Source of the DNA: Streptantibioticus cattleyicolor NRRL 8057 = DSM 46488
Lineage (GTDB): Bacteria; Actinomycetota; Actinomycetes; Streptomycetales; Streptomycetaceae
NCBI RefSeq assembly: GCF_000240165.1
Contig: NC_017586.1
Location: 1,984,001 to 2,048,000, forward strand
Length of the DNA: 64,000 nt
Reading direction: 5' to 3'
Of the stretch, positions 35,555 to 43,912 are shown piece by piece. A program made the translations under genes and the position numbers. The notes under the pieces are model-generated. The model worked only from the letters and a program-made list of their open reading frames with translations, searched no databases and was not told the DNA's origin. Positions within the stretch are counted from its first letter, which is position 1. Every line of letters starts with the position of its first letter.

Positions 35555-36611
35555 CGCCGACCCCCGCCGCGAGCAGCACCGCGTCCTCGGCGGCGAAGTG
35601 GACGGTGACCGGGTGGCCGGGGGCGGGCGGCTCGCGCAGTTCGCGTACGTCGGCCATCACCCGGTGGCCGCCGACCTCGACCAGGAGCCGGTGGGTGGCG
35701 CCGCGCCACTGCACCTCGCGCACGGTGCCGGTGAGCGCGTTGGGCCCCTCGCCGAGCCCGACGAGGTGCGGCCGGACGCACAGCGTCGCGGTGGCGCCCG
35801 GCGCGGCGGGGCCGACCGCCACCTTCAGGTGGTGTCCGGCGAAGTCGACCCCGTCGGCGCCGACGGTGACCGGCAGCAGGTTGGCGCTGCCGACGAAGGA
35901 GGCGGTGAACTCGGTGGCGGGGGTGCGGTAGAGCTGCCGCGGGGTGCCGCAGTCCCGCAGCCGGGCGGAGTCCAGCACCGCGATCCGGTCGGCGAGGGTG
36001 AGCGCCTCGATCTGGTCGTGGGTGACGTAGAGGATGGAGACGTCGGGCAACTCCCGGTGCAGCCGGGCGAGTTCGGCGAGCATGCCGGAGCGCAGCCGGG
36101 CGTCGAGCGCGGAGAGCGGTTCGTCCAGCAGCAGCACGCCGGGGCGGACGGCGAGCGCGCGGGCGATGGCGACGCGCTGCTGCTGGCCGCCGGAGAGCTC
36201 CCGGGGGTAGCGGCGGGCGTAGCCGGACATGCCGGTCATCTCCAGCGCCTCGGCGACCCGGGCGGCGATCTCCTGCCGCGGCACCCGGCGGGCCTTGAGC
36301 CCGAAGGCGACGTTGGCCTCGACCCGCATGTGCGGGAAGAGCGCGTAGCTCTGGACGACCATGCCGATGCCGCGCCGGTGCGGGGGCAGCCGGGTGACGT
36401 CGCGGTCGCCGATGAGCACCCGGCCCGAGGCGGGGGTGACGAACCCGGCCACCGCCCGCAGCGCGGTGGTCTTGCCCGAGCCGGAGGGGCCGAGCAGGGC
36501 CATGACCTCGCCGGGGGCCACGGTGAGGTCGAACCGGTCGAGGACGGTGGCGGCGCCGTACCGGACGGTGACGGCGTCGAAGCGGATCCCCGCGTTCGGC
36601 GCGGCGGGCAT
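35547..36611 (-). CDS. ABC importer ATP-binding protein (PotA/PhnT type)
   Basis: ATPase of the importer. It has Walker A LLGPSGSGKTTALR, signature ELSGGQQQRVAIARAL, Walker B VLLLDEPLSALDA and switch His in YVTHDQIEAL. The C-terminal third (about 240-354) is a TOBE-type domain (FVGSANLLPVTV, CVRPHLVGLG). The start codon overlaps the stop of the PhnX-like gene upstream, so the genes are coupled. Confidence 0.9.
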   Translation of the reverse strand: MPAAPNAGIRFDAVTVRYGAATVLDRFDLTVAPGEVMALLGPSGSGKTTALRAVAGFVTPASGRVLIGDRDVTRLPPHRRGIGMVVQSYALFPHMRVEANVAFGLKARRVPRQEIAARVAEALEMTGMSGYARRYPRELSGGQQQRVAIARALAVRPGVLLLDEPLSALDARLRSGMLAELARLHRELPDVSILYVTHDQIEALTLADRIAVLDSARLRDCGTPRQLYRTPATEFTASFVGSANLLPVTVGADGVDFAGHHLKVAVGPAAPGATATLCVRPHLVGLGEGPNALTGTVREVQWRGATHRLLVEVGGHRVMADVRELREPPAPGHPVTVHFAAEDAVLLAAGVGDG

Positions 36612-37309
36612 CAGACCTCCTCCTCCCGTGCGGTCAGCAGGGCGGGCAACTCGGCGACGGAGCCGAGGACATGGGTGGCGCCGGCGCCGGTGAGCCGTTC
36701 GCGGTCGTGGGCGCCGGTGAGCACCCCGGCCACCACGGCGGCCCCGGCCCGGACGCCGGTGAGCATGTCGTAGGAGGTGTCACCAGCCACCGCGACCTGG
36801 CGGACGTCGTCGGTGCCGGTGCGCAGCAGGGCGGTGAGGACCAGGTCGGGGTAGGGGCGGCCCCGGCCGGCGTCGGCGGGGCACAGGGTCAGGTCGGCGA
36901 TCTCCCGCCAGCCGAGGGCGTCCAGGATGGCGTCCTGGGTGGTGCGGGAGAAGCCGGTGGTCAGCGCCACCTTGCGGCCCTGGTCGCGCAGGGCGGCGAT
37001 GGCCCCGGCGGCCCCGGGCAGCGCGGTGACCAGGCCGCCGTCGACCAGCTCGGCGTAGGCCAGCTCGAACTCGGTGTTGGCGCGCCGGGCCAGCTCCTCG
37101 TCGCCGAAGAGGGCGCGGAAGACGGAGATCTTGGACTCGCCCATGGTGGCGCGTACGTACGCCAGGTCGGGGGCGACGCCGAGCCGTTCGGCGGCCCGGG
37201 TGAAGGCCTGCTCGACCAGGCCGCCGTCGGCGACGGTGGTGCCGGCCATGTCGAGGACGACCAGCCGGGTGCGCGGGTCGTGGTCGGTGGGTGCGGGGGT
37301 GGGGGTCAT
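36611..37309 (-). CDS. PhnX-like HAD phosphonatase
   Basis: Likely cleaves phosphonoacetaldehyde (or a related phosphonate) to release phosphate. Motif I is LDMAGTTVAD with nucleophile Asp20 and Ala22 in the place typical of phosphonatases; Lys60 in MGESKISVFRAL lies where the Schiff-base Lys of PhnX sits, which supports the C-P hydrolase reading. Motif IV is VAVAGDTSYDM. At 232 residues it fits the PhnX-like family found beside aminoethylphosphonate genes. An in-frame GTG at 37318 overlapping the previous stop is an alternative start. Confidence 0.78.
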   Translation of the reverse strand: MTPTPAPTDHDPRTRLVVLDMAGTTVADGGLVEQAFTRAAERLGVAPDLAYVRATMGESKISVFRALFGDEELARRANTEFELAYAELVDGGLVTALPGAAGAIAALRDQGRKVALTTGFSRTTQDAILDALGWREIADLTLCPADAGRGRPYPDLVLTALLRTGTDDVRQVAVAGDTSYDMLTGVRAGAAVVAGVLTGAHDRERLTGAGATHVLGSVAELPALLTAREEEV

Positions 37310-37314
37310 GGTGG

Positions 37315-38433
37315 TCACCAGCCGAGTTCGTTCGCGGTGTCCTCGCCGATCGCCGGCGAGCAGGTCATGCCACGGCCGCCGGGGCCGGTGACCAGCCAGG
37401 CACCGTCGGGCAGTTGGCGCCGGTGGACGACGGCGGCCGGGTCCAGGCACTGGGCGTAGACGCCGGCCCAGCGGCGCCGGACGCGGGGTATCGGGCGGCC
37501 GAGCAGTTCGCCGGCCACGGTGGCGAGGTGGTCGTAGGGCTCCTCGTCCACGTCGAAGCCGAAGGGCTCGTCGTACTCGTGGGTGTCGCCGATGGTCAGG
37601 CCGCCGTCGAGGCGCTGCACCATCAGCAGTTGCATCCGGTGGGCGGCGGCCACCGGCGGCTGCGGCGACCCGGCCCGGAGCGCGTCGAGGGCGCCGCCGG
37701 CGTACGCCGGGTAGTAGCGGAAGCTGTCCGCGTCGGCGACGGCGGTGGTCAGCGTCTCGCCGAGCGGCTCGGTCTGCATCATCTGCAGCCGCACCCGGCG
37801 TACCGGCAGGTCGGGGGCGTGTTCGCGGACCAGGCCGGAGAGCCAGGCGCCGGTGCACAGCACCACGTGGTCGCCGTCGTGGCGGTCGCCGTGGTCGTCG
37901 GTGACGCCGCCGGGGTGGAGCCCGCGCACCTCACGGCCGGGGAGGAAGGTGTAGCGGCCGGAGGCGGCCAGGTGGTCGCGGAGGGCGCGCTGGGTGACCC
38001 GGGGTTCCACGGCGGCGTCCCGCTCGCACCACAGGGCGCCCAGCAGGTCGCCGCGGAGCGCCGGGTTGAGGGCGCGGACCTCGTCGGCGCCGAGCCATTT
38101 CAGGCCGCGTTCGCCGGCGTCGGGGCGGGCGAGGACCTCCTCGGCGACGGCCCGTTCGGCCTCGGAACGGACGGCGGTGAGCGAGCCGCCGGGCCGGAAG
38201 CCGACGCCGGGGACGCGGGCGCCGATCTCCTGCCACAGCTCCCGGGCGCGCAGCGCGGTGCGCAGCTCGGGACCGGCGGCCCGGCCGCCGACCCACACCA
38301 GGCCGAAGTTGCGGACCGACGCGCCGCGCGCCTCCCGCTCCCGTTCCAGATGGACCACCTCGTGCCCGCGGGCTACCGCGTGCCAGGCGTGCATGGTGCC
38401 GAGGGCCCCGGCGCCGACGATGACGACTCTCAT
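37315..38433 (-). CDS. FAD-dependent amine oxidoreductase of phosphonate gene clusters
   Basis: A DAO/glycine-oxidase-type flavoenzyme. The FAD-binding GxGxxG motif is at the N-terminus (MRVVIVGAGALGTMHAW) and VVHLEREREARGASVRNFG follows; the C-terminal ITGPGGRGMTCSPAIGE-like segment closes the FAD site. Related enzymes beside PhnX-like genes oxidise 2-aminoethylphosphonate to phosphonoacetaldehyde, which the next gene could then cleave. ATG 38433 is chosen at the start of the FAD motif; upstream in-frame codons to 38538 would place the putative operator inside the gene. Confidence 0.8.
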   Translation of the reverse strand: MRVVIVGAGALGTMHAWHAVARGHEVVHLEREREARGASVRNFGLVWVGGRAAGPELRTALRARELWQEIGARVPGVGFRPGGSLTAVRSEAERAVAEEVLARPDAGERGLKWLGADEVRALNPALRGDLLGALWCERDAAVEPRVTQRALRDHLAASGRYTFLPGREVRGLHPGGVTDDHGDRHDGDHVVLCTGAWLSGLVREHAPDLPVRRVRLQMMQTEPLGETLTTAVADADSFRYYPAYAGGALDALRAGSPQPPVAAAHRMQLLMVQRLDGGLTIGDTHEYDEPFGFDVDEEPYDHLATVAGELLGRPIPRVRRRWAGVYAQCLDPAAVVHRRQLPDGAWLVTGPGGRGMTCSPAIGEDTANELGW

Positions 38434-38508
38434 GCCCCGGAGCTTGCGGGGCGGGCGTGGAGCGTCCACGTCGGAGCGATGAAGCGCCGGTGAACTCCCC
38501 ATCACGTT

Positions 38509-38520
38509 TGGGCTAGACCC
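38509..38520. promoter_or_regulatory. Dre-like operator before the phosphonate operon
   Basis: TGGGCTAGACCC matches 10 of 12 bases of the DasR-box core. It sits 76 bases upstream of the FAD oxidoreductase start and next to a gene for a DasR-like regulator, the likely ligand of this site. Confidence 0.5.
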
Positions 38521-38577
38521 GTTATCTTTCTGTGACATGGATTCACCGTAGCGGCCGGGTACGACAACGGGCCAGGG

Positions 38578-39384
38578 TCAGTCGCCGGACAGCCGGGTGG
38601 TGAAGCTGAACCGGTCGCCGCGGTAGAGGGAACGCACCCGTTCCACCGGCCGCCCCCCGGTGTCCCGGGAGAGCCGGTGCAGCAGCAGCATCGGCAACGC
38701 GGGCGGGGTGCCGATCAGCAACGCCTCGCGGGGCGTGGCCAGTACGGTCTCGATCTTCTCCTCGGCGGTGGCGAACCGCACCCCGAGCCGTTCCCGCAGG
38801 TACGCGTAGAACGACGAGTCCGGGTCGAACTCCCGGTCCAGCGCGGGGAACCGGGCCACCGGCACGTAGGTGCTCTCCAACCCCACCCGCTCGTCGTCGG
38901 CGAGGAGCACGCGCTCCAGGTGCCACACGGGGTCGTCCGCGGCGATGTCCAGCTGCCCGCCGAGCACCTGCCCGGCCGGCCGCCGGTCCAGCCCGATCAG
39001 ACTGCGGCCGGGCACCCGCCCCTGACGCCGTACCCCCTCGGTGTACGACACCAGCGACAACGGCTGCTCCAGCTTGGGCCCGGCGACCACCGTGCCACGC
39101 CCCCGGCGCCGCAGCCGCCCCTGGAGCAGCAACTCCCGCAACGCCTGCCGCACGGTCTCCCGGGCCACCCCGTAACGCGCCGCGAGATCCCGCTCGGTGG
39201 GCACCGCGCCGCCCTCCCCGAGCTGGTCGACCAGCGCCTCCAACTCGGTCTTCACCGCGTAGTACTTGGGTACGCGGCCGTGCTCGGGGATCCCGGCCCG
39301 CACCGGCCGGCCGGGGCCGGGGTCGGCGCCCTCGCCGACGGGGTCTTCGGGGACGTCCGGAGTCGTTCCGTGAGGCTGCTGCAC
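38578..39384 (-). CDS. GntR/HutC regulator, DasR-like
   Basis: Transcription factor with an N-terminal winged helix (about 38-102; TERDLAARYGVARETVRQAL) and a C-terminal UTRA effector domain (110-268). The segments LVSYTEGVRRQGRVP, EEKIETVLATPREA and ERVRSLYRGDRFSF are close in pattern, from memory, to DasR, the GlcN-6-P-responsive chitin regulator. It is not next to dasABC, so I take it as a paralogue that controls the adjacent phosphonate operon. GTG 39384 is the likely start, with a disordered N-terminus of 35 residues. Confidence 0.82.
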   Translation of the reverse strand: MQQPHGTTPDVPEDPVGEGADPGPGRPVRAGIPEHGRVPKYYAVKTELEALVDQLGEGGAVPTERDLAARYGVARETVRQALRELLLQGRLRRRGRGTVVAGPKLEQPLSLVSYTEGVRRQGRVPGRSLIGLDRRPAGQVLGGQLDIAADDPVWHLERVLLADDERVGLESTYVPVARFPALDREFDPDSSFYAYLRERLGVRFATAEEKIETVLATPREALLIGTPPALPMLLLHRLSRDTGGRPVERVRSLYRGDRFSFTTRLSGD

Positions 39385-39413
39385 GGGGCGATCTTCGCAG
39401 AAGCGCCCCGGCG

Positions 39414-40274
39414 TCAGCGCCGGCGCCGCCCGAAGAGGGTCACCAGGACGACGCCGGTGGTCACCAGGGCACAGGACAGCCCGAGGATGCGGGCCGAGTA
39501 CCGCCCGGTTGCGGCCAGTTGGGGCCGGGGCGGGACCAGGTCGAACGCGTAGTGGTTGGACTCCCCCACCCACGCGCCGCCACCGCCGCGGCGCTGCATG
39601 GTGGTGGCGGAGGCGACGACGCGGTCGGGGGCGGCGGTGCCGTCGGTGAACCGCAGCCGCAGCGGTACGGTGACGGTGGCGTGCGCCGGCACCGTCAGCC
39701 CCGGGCCGTTCTCGCCGCCGGCCAGCCCCACGTTCTCCGCGTGCTCGGTCCCCTCGAACGCCACCGGCTGCCACCCGGCCCCGCCCGGCCGCCGCCACTC
39801 CAGCGCGATCCGCCCCGGCGTCAGCTTCCGCTCCGCGTCCACCAGGACGATCACCGGATGCACCTCCCGGCACTCGTCCCCGGTCGTGTTGCGCAACGTC
39901 AACGTGAACCCCCGCGCCCGCTCCCCCGGCACGTACGCCACCGGTCCCCCGTCGAGCCGGGCCACCACCGGGAACTCGGTGGCGGCGGGGTCCCCGCACA
40001 CCGGCGGGGTGACGGCGGGGTCGGGCGGCGGGGCGGGGTCGGGGTGCGGGTCGTTCCGGCCCACGGCGGAAGCCGACCCGGCGCCCCGGGTCCGCCCGCT
40101 ACGCGGCGCCGCCCCCACCGTCGCGCCGGCGCCCCCCGCGCCCCGGGCCGCCGCGGGCACCGGACCGGCGTACGGGACGGTCGCGGCGAGCGCGACGGCC
40201 GGGCCGGCGATGACGGCGGCGACGGCCGCCAGCGGGACCAGGGCCGCGGCGGGACGGACGGTGCGCAACTGCAT
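39414..40274 (-). CDS. LAXTG-anchored surface protein
   Basis: A secreted wall protein. Residues 1-28 are a signal peptide; 35-95 are low-complexity Ala/Gly/Pro; 100-240 form one beta-rich domain with two Cys (VCGDPAATEF and DECREVHP), resembling the extracellular domain of other actinobacterial LPXTG proteins. The C-terminus has the class E sorting signal LAATG (253-257), a hydrophobic segment and RRRR. A class E sortase gene is present at 46839. ATG 40274 is preferred because AAGG precedes it; GTG 40295 is possible. No enzyme motif is seen. Confidence 0.82.
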   Translation of the reverse strand: MQLRTVRPAAALVPLAAVAAVIAGPAVALAATVPYAGPVPAAARGAGGAGATVGAAPRSGRTRGAGSASAVGRNDPHPDPAPPPDPAVTPPVCGDPAATEFPVVARLDGGPVAYVPGERARGFTLTLRNTTGDECREVHPVIVLVDAERKLTPGRIALEWRRPGGAGWQPVAFEGTEHAENVGLAGGENGPGLTVPAHATVTVPLRLRFTDGTAAPDRVVASATTMQRRGGGGAWVGESNHYAFDLVPPRPQLAATGRYSARILGLSCALVTTGVVLVTLFGRRRR

Positions 40275-40579
40275 GACGGTGCCTTCGTGTGCCACGGGGT
40301 GGTCGGGGTGCCGTCAGCAATGTCACACGCGGGGGCGGCGGGGCGGGGTCCGACGCGGTGGGGTGGGGTGGGGATGGCCCGGATGCGCGGGGTTGCCGTC
40401 CGGTTGGCGGAGTTCCCCTTGCGGGTTCGCTCGCGCTGACGGTCAGCCATTACCTCGCCGGGGTGCCCCCGATCCCCTTTCGTCGTGGCTGGCGTCACAG
40501 CTGTTTCCCCCCGCCCACCCGTGGCTGTCATCGCATAGCGCGGGGTGCGCACTGTCATCGTCGGGTCCGGGGGCCCTCC

Positions 40580-40649
40580 GGGGTGACTCCTCGCTCCCCG
40601 TATCCGCCACGGTTGCGCTCCGGCTACTGGGTCGCTGCGGGGACACCCC
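40580..40649 (+). repeat. Left 70-base arm of inner inverted repeat
   Basis: Pairs with 40785-40854. The two arms match at 66 of 70 positions; four mismatches cluster in the middle. The arms are 135 bases apart with similar but gapped sequence continuing inward. Confidence 0.9.
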
Positions 40650-40784
40650 TGCACGCCCCCGTCCGGTCTCGTTCCGCGCTGCGGCACGGGGCGGGTAAGA
40701 AAAAGATCGGGGTCACCCCAACCTCCTCACTCACCCCCACCCGCGAAGAGAGGCACCCGCACGACGGCCGGAGGGGGTGTGCCG

Positions 40785-40854
40785 GGGGTGTCCCCGCAGC
40801 GACCCAGTAGCCGGAGCCAAGCTGTGGCGGATACGGGGAGCGAGGAGTCACCCC
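40785..40854 (-). repeat. Right 70-base arm of inner inverted repeat
   Basis: Reverse complement of 40580-40649 with four mismatches. A third copy of the terminal motif GGAGTCACCCC occurs at 41007-41017. Confidence 0.9.
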
Positions 40855-41049
40855 CGGCGCGCCCCCGACCCCGTACCGGCAGTAGGCGAAGCCCCCGGTG
40901 CCGAACCAAACCAAAACCCCACCCCACCCCCCCACCGGAGGGAAAGGGGCCCGCCCAGTCGTGGGCGCCGGGGTTCCGGGGGCACCCCGACACACCGGGG
41001 CCGACGGAGTCACCCCGGCACCCTGGAACGGGCGAACCGGCCACCACGT

Positions 41050-42168
41050 TCATGGCTGACCGCCAGCGCGAGCGAACCCGCGTAGGGCGAGGCGGGCGGC
41101 GCCGACCGCGACGAGGCGGGGGGCGTCCGGGGCGTCCGGGGCGACCGAGACGGGGACGGGGTGGCCGGCCCGGAGGGCGAGGGTGGCGGCGACGTGCCGG
41201 GTGTAGACGTCCGGCGCCGCGAGGACCGCACGGCCGCCGAGCACGACATGGTCGATGTCGAGGAGGGCGACGAGGTTGGCCGCGCCGACGCCGAGCAGCC
41301 GGGCGGCCCCGGCGGCGTCCCGGCGCCGGAGCGCGACGAGGCAGAGCGCCTCCAGGCAGCCCCGGTTGCCGCACCCGCACAGCGGACCCGCCAACTCCAC
41401 CGTCTGGTGGCCGAACTCCCCCGCCCCGGTACGCGCCCCCCGGTACAGCGTGCCGCCGAGCACGAGGCCGGCGCCGAGGCCGGTGGCCAGGTGGAGGTAG
41501 GCGAAGGAGGCGGTGGAGTCGGGGCGGGCGGCCTGGACGGCGAGGGCGGCGGTGTTGGTGTCCTTGTCGAGCACGACCGGCAGGGAGAGGCGGTCGGCGA
41601 GCGCGTCGCGCAGCGGGTACCCGTCCCAGCCGGGGAACCCGGTGACCCGGTGGAGCACGCCGCGGGCGTGGTCGAGCGGGCCCGGCGCCGCGACCCCGGC
41701 GCCGAGGACGTCGGCCGCCGGGACGCCGGCGACCACGTCCCGTACCCGCGTGGCGACCGCCGACAGCAAGGTTTCCGGGGGCGCCCCGAGGTCGAAGGGG
41801 ACGGTGCGGGCGGTCACCGGTTCGCCGGCGAGGTCGACGAGGACGGTGGTGAGTTCGTCGCGGTCGAGGTGGACCCCGACCGCGTACCGGGCGGTGCGCA
41901 CCAGCCGCAGCAGGGTGCGGGGCTTGCCGCCGGTGGAGGGGGTGCGTCCGGCCTCGTCGGCGAGGCCGTCGGCGCGCAGCCGGGCGACGATCTTGCTGAC
42001 CGCCTGCGGGGTGAGCCCGGTGCGTTCGGCGAGTTCGGCGCGGCTGACGCCGGGGCCGTCGCCCACGGTGGCCTGCCGCAGCAGTTCCAGGACGAGCGCG
42101 GTGTTGTGGCCGCGCAGCACCGGCAGGTTGGCCCCGGCACCGCCGATGCCGTCCGTCGGACCGCTCAT
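41050..42168 (-). CDS. ROK-family transcriptional regulator
   Basis: Sugar-responsive repressor with an N-terminal winged helix (20-80; GVSRAELAERTGLTPQAVSKIV) and a ROK domain. The ROK signature is seen as ATGLGAGLVLGGTLYRGARTGAGEFGH and the zinc motif CGCGNRGC at 264-271. ATG 42168 follows GGGGGAG. It is divergent from the Gfo/Idh gene with a palindromic operator between them, so it probably controls that gene and itself. The last codons lie within the large palindrome. Confidence 0.9.
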   Translation of the reverse strand: MSGPTDGIGGAGANLPVLRGHNTALVLELLRQATVGDGPGVSRAELAERTGLTPQAVSKIVARLRADGLADEAGRTPSTGGKPRTLLRLVRTARYAVGVHLDRDELTTVLVDLAGEPVTARTVPFDLGAPPETLLSAVATRVRDVVAGVPAADVLGAGVAAPGPLDHARGVLHRVTGFPGWDGYPLRDALADRLSLPVVLDKDTNTAALAVQAARPDSTASFAYLHLATGLGAGLVLGGTLYRGARTGAGEFGHQTVELAGPLCGCGNRGCLEALCLVALRRRDAAGAARLLGVGAANLVALLDIDHVVLGGRAVLAAPDVYTRHVAATLALRAGHPVPVSVAPDAPDAPRLVAVGAARLALRGFARAGGQP

Positions 42169-42232
42169 CGTTCTCCCCCAGGGCCGCCGTCGTCCGTGGT
42201 GGGCCGCCGCTCCCACGGGCGGCCCTTGCTTG

Positions 42233-42259
42233 CACTTTAGCAACGCTGTTGTTTAAGTG
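42233..42259. promoter_or_regulatory. Operator palindrome between ROK and Gfo/Idh genes
   Basis: A 27-base inverted repeat with 10 of 13 pairs (CACTTTAGCAAC opposite TGTTGTTTAAGTG), A/T-rich against its surroundings, ending 6 bases before the Gfo/Idh start. Its position suggests a repressor site for the ROK protein. Confidence 0.6.
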
Positions 42260-42264
42260 GACGC

Positions 42265-43344
42265 ATGAGCAATGCCCCGTTGCGCGTCGGCCTCATCGGC
42301 TACGGCCTGGCCGGCTCCGTCTTCCACGCCCCGTTGATCGCCGCCACCGACGGCCTGGTCCTGGACACCGTGGTCACCGGCGACCCGGAACGCCGGGCGC
42401 GGGCCGTCGCGGAGCACCCCGGGGTGACCACGGTGGCCGGCGCCGACGAGCTGTGGGCCCGGGCCGGCCGGCTCGACCTGGTGGTCGTCGCCTCCCCCAA
42501 CCGCACCCACGTCCCGCTCGCCACCGCCGCGCTGCGCGCCGGGCTGCCGGTGGTGGTCGACAAGCCGGTGGCCGGCACCGCCGCCGAGGCCGCCGCGCTG
42601 GCCGACCTGGCCGAGGAACGCGGCCTGCTGCTGTCGGTCTTCCAGAACCGCCGCTGGGACAACGACTTCCTCACGCTGCGCGCCCTGCTGGACGACGGCG
42701 CGCTCGGCGAGGTCCGCCGCTTCGAGTCGCGTTTCGAACGCTGGCGTCCGGTCCCCAAGGGCGGCTGGCGCGAGTCGGGCGACCCGGCCGAGTACGGCGG
42801 CCTCCTGTACGACCTGGGCAGCCACCTGGCCGACCAGGCGCTCACCCTCTTCGGCCCGGTGCGCACCGTCTACGCCGAGGCCGACGTACGGCGGCCGGGC
42901 GCCGAGGCCGACGACGACACGTTCATCGCGCTGGAGCACGCGGGCGGCGTCCGCTCGCACCTGTGGATGAGCGCGGTGACCCCACAACTCGGGCCCCGGA
43001 TGCGGGTGTTGGGCTCCACCGCGGGTTACGTCAAGTACGGCCTGGACCCGCAGGAGGCCGCGCTGCGCGAGGGGCGGCGGCCGGGCCCCGGCTGGGGCGA
43101 GGAGCCGGAGTCGGCGTGGGGCACGCTGGGCGCCGGCCAGTCCCCGCCGGACGGCGGCGGCGAGCCGGTGCCCACCCGGCCCGGTGACTACCCCGCGTAC
43201 TACGCCGGGGTCGCCGCCGCGCTGCGCGAGGGCACGGCGCCGCCGGTCACCGCCCGGGAGGCGGTCGCCGTCCTCCAGGTGCTGGAGGCCGCCCGCCGCT
43301 CCGCCCGCGAGGGCCGCACCGTCTCCCTGGAGGAACGGGCATGA
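42265..43344 (+). CDS. Gfo/Idh/MocA-family NAD(P)-dependent oxidoreductase
   Basis: Sugar or polyol dehydrogenase. The N-terminal Rossmann fold has VGLIGYGLAGSVFHAPL, where GxGxxG binds the nucleotide, and the family EKP motif reads DKPVAGT. The C-terminal alpha/beta domain includes the catalytic-type segment EYGGLLYDLGSHLADQALTLFG (Asp and His). Control by the ROK regulator suggests a sugar substrate, not otherwise known. The stop overlaps the next gene by four bases (ATGA). The short leader (6 bases after the operator) suggests a nearly leaderless transcript. Confidence 0.88.
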   Translation: MSNAPLRVGLIGYGLAGSVFHAPLIAATDGLVLDTVVTGDPERRARAVAEHPGVTTVAGADELWARAGRLDLVVVASPNRTHVPLATAALRAGLPVVVDKPVAGTAAEAAALADLAEERGLLLSVFQNRRWDNDFLTLRALLDDGALGEVRRFESRFERWRPVPKGGWRESGDPAEYGGLLYDLGSHLADQALTLFGPVRTVYAEADVRRPGAEADDDTFIALEHAGGVRSHLWMSAVTPQLGPRMRVLGSTAGYVKYGLDPQEAALREGRRPGPGWGEEPESAWGTLGAGQSPPDGGGEPVPTRPGDYPAYYAGVAAALREGTAPPVTAREAVAVLQVLEAARRSAREGRTVSLEERA

Positions 43345-43874
43345 GCCACCCGACCCCGTCCACCCCGCGCCCCGAGGCGGGCGAACGCGAACGGGCCGCC
43401 GCGCTCGTGGCCGAGCTGGAGGAGCAGGAACGCCGCCTGGTGCTGCCCCGGCTCACCCATGAGGACACCTGGCGGCTGGGCACCCTGCTGCGGGAGCTGG
43501 CCGCCGTCCGGCGGGCGCCGGTGGCGGTCTCGGTACGCTGCGGTGAGCAGCGGCTCTTCCACTGCGCCCTGCCCGGCTCCAGCGCCGACAACGACGAGTG
43601 GATCGAGCGCAAGTGCCGGGTGGTGCGCCGTTACGGGGAGAGTTCCTACCTGGTCGGGGCGCGGTTCCGGGCGAAGGGGACGACCTTCGAGGCGTCCGCG
43701 CGGCTGGATCCGGCGCGTTACGCCGCGCACGGCGGGGCGTTCCCGCTGCGGCTGACCGGGGGCGGCGCCGCGGTGGCCGGTGTCGTCGCCGTCTCCGGCC
43801 TGCCGCAGGCCGAGGACCACGCGCTCGTCGTGGAGGCGCTGGAACGCCTGACCGGCGAGGGCGCGCGGGGCTGA
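43341..43874 (+). CDS. UPF0303 (heme-degrading-domain) protein
   Basis: A 177-residue protein of the UPF0303/HbpS-like fold. The family features are LGTLLRELAAVRRAPVAVSVRCGEQRLFHCALPGSSADNDEWIERK and a C-terminal VVAVSGLPQAEDHALVVEAL. Some members bind heme or corrinoids; function here is unknown. It is coupled to the Gfo/Idh gene and so probably shares its ROK control. Confidence 0.82.
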   Translation: MSHPTPSTPRPEAGERERAAALVAELEEQERRLVLPRLTHEDTWRLGTLLRELAAVRRAPVAVSVRCGEQRLFHCALPGSSADNDEWIERKCRVVRRYGESSYLVGARFRAKGTTFEASARLDPARYAAHGGAFPLRLTGGGAAVAGVVAVSGLPQAEDHALVVEALERLTGEGARG

Positions 43875-43912
43875 CCTTCCGGTCCCCGGCGCGGGGCCGG
43901 GGACCGGGGGCG

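Larger units (their letters stand above)
40421..41081. repeat. 660-base imperfect palindrome
   Basis: The outer ends are 30-base inverted repeats (40421-40450 and 41052-41081) that match at 29 of 30 positions. Within it lie 12-base inverted matches (40460-40471 with 40977-40988) and a 70-base inverted pair (listed separately). It fills the gene-free interval between the LAXTG gene start and the ROK gene end; its right end includes the ROK stop codon. No transposase or clear target duplication is seen. Confidence 0.85.

Noticed and set aside
40700-40812. Protein-like frames GVTPRSPYPP...GYWVAAGTP on both strands of the palindrome
   Set aside because: They are translations of the inverted repeat arms, appear in opposite directions and have no ribosome site.
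40421-41081. CRISPR array or IS element in the palindrome region
   Set aside because: No regular spacer-repeat pattern and no transposase frame.
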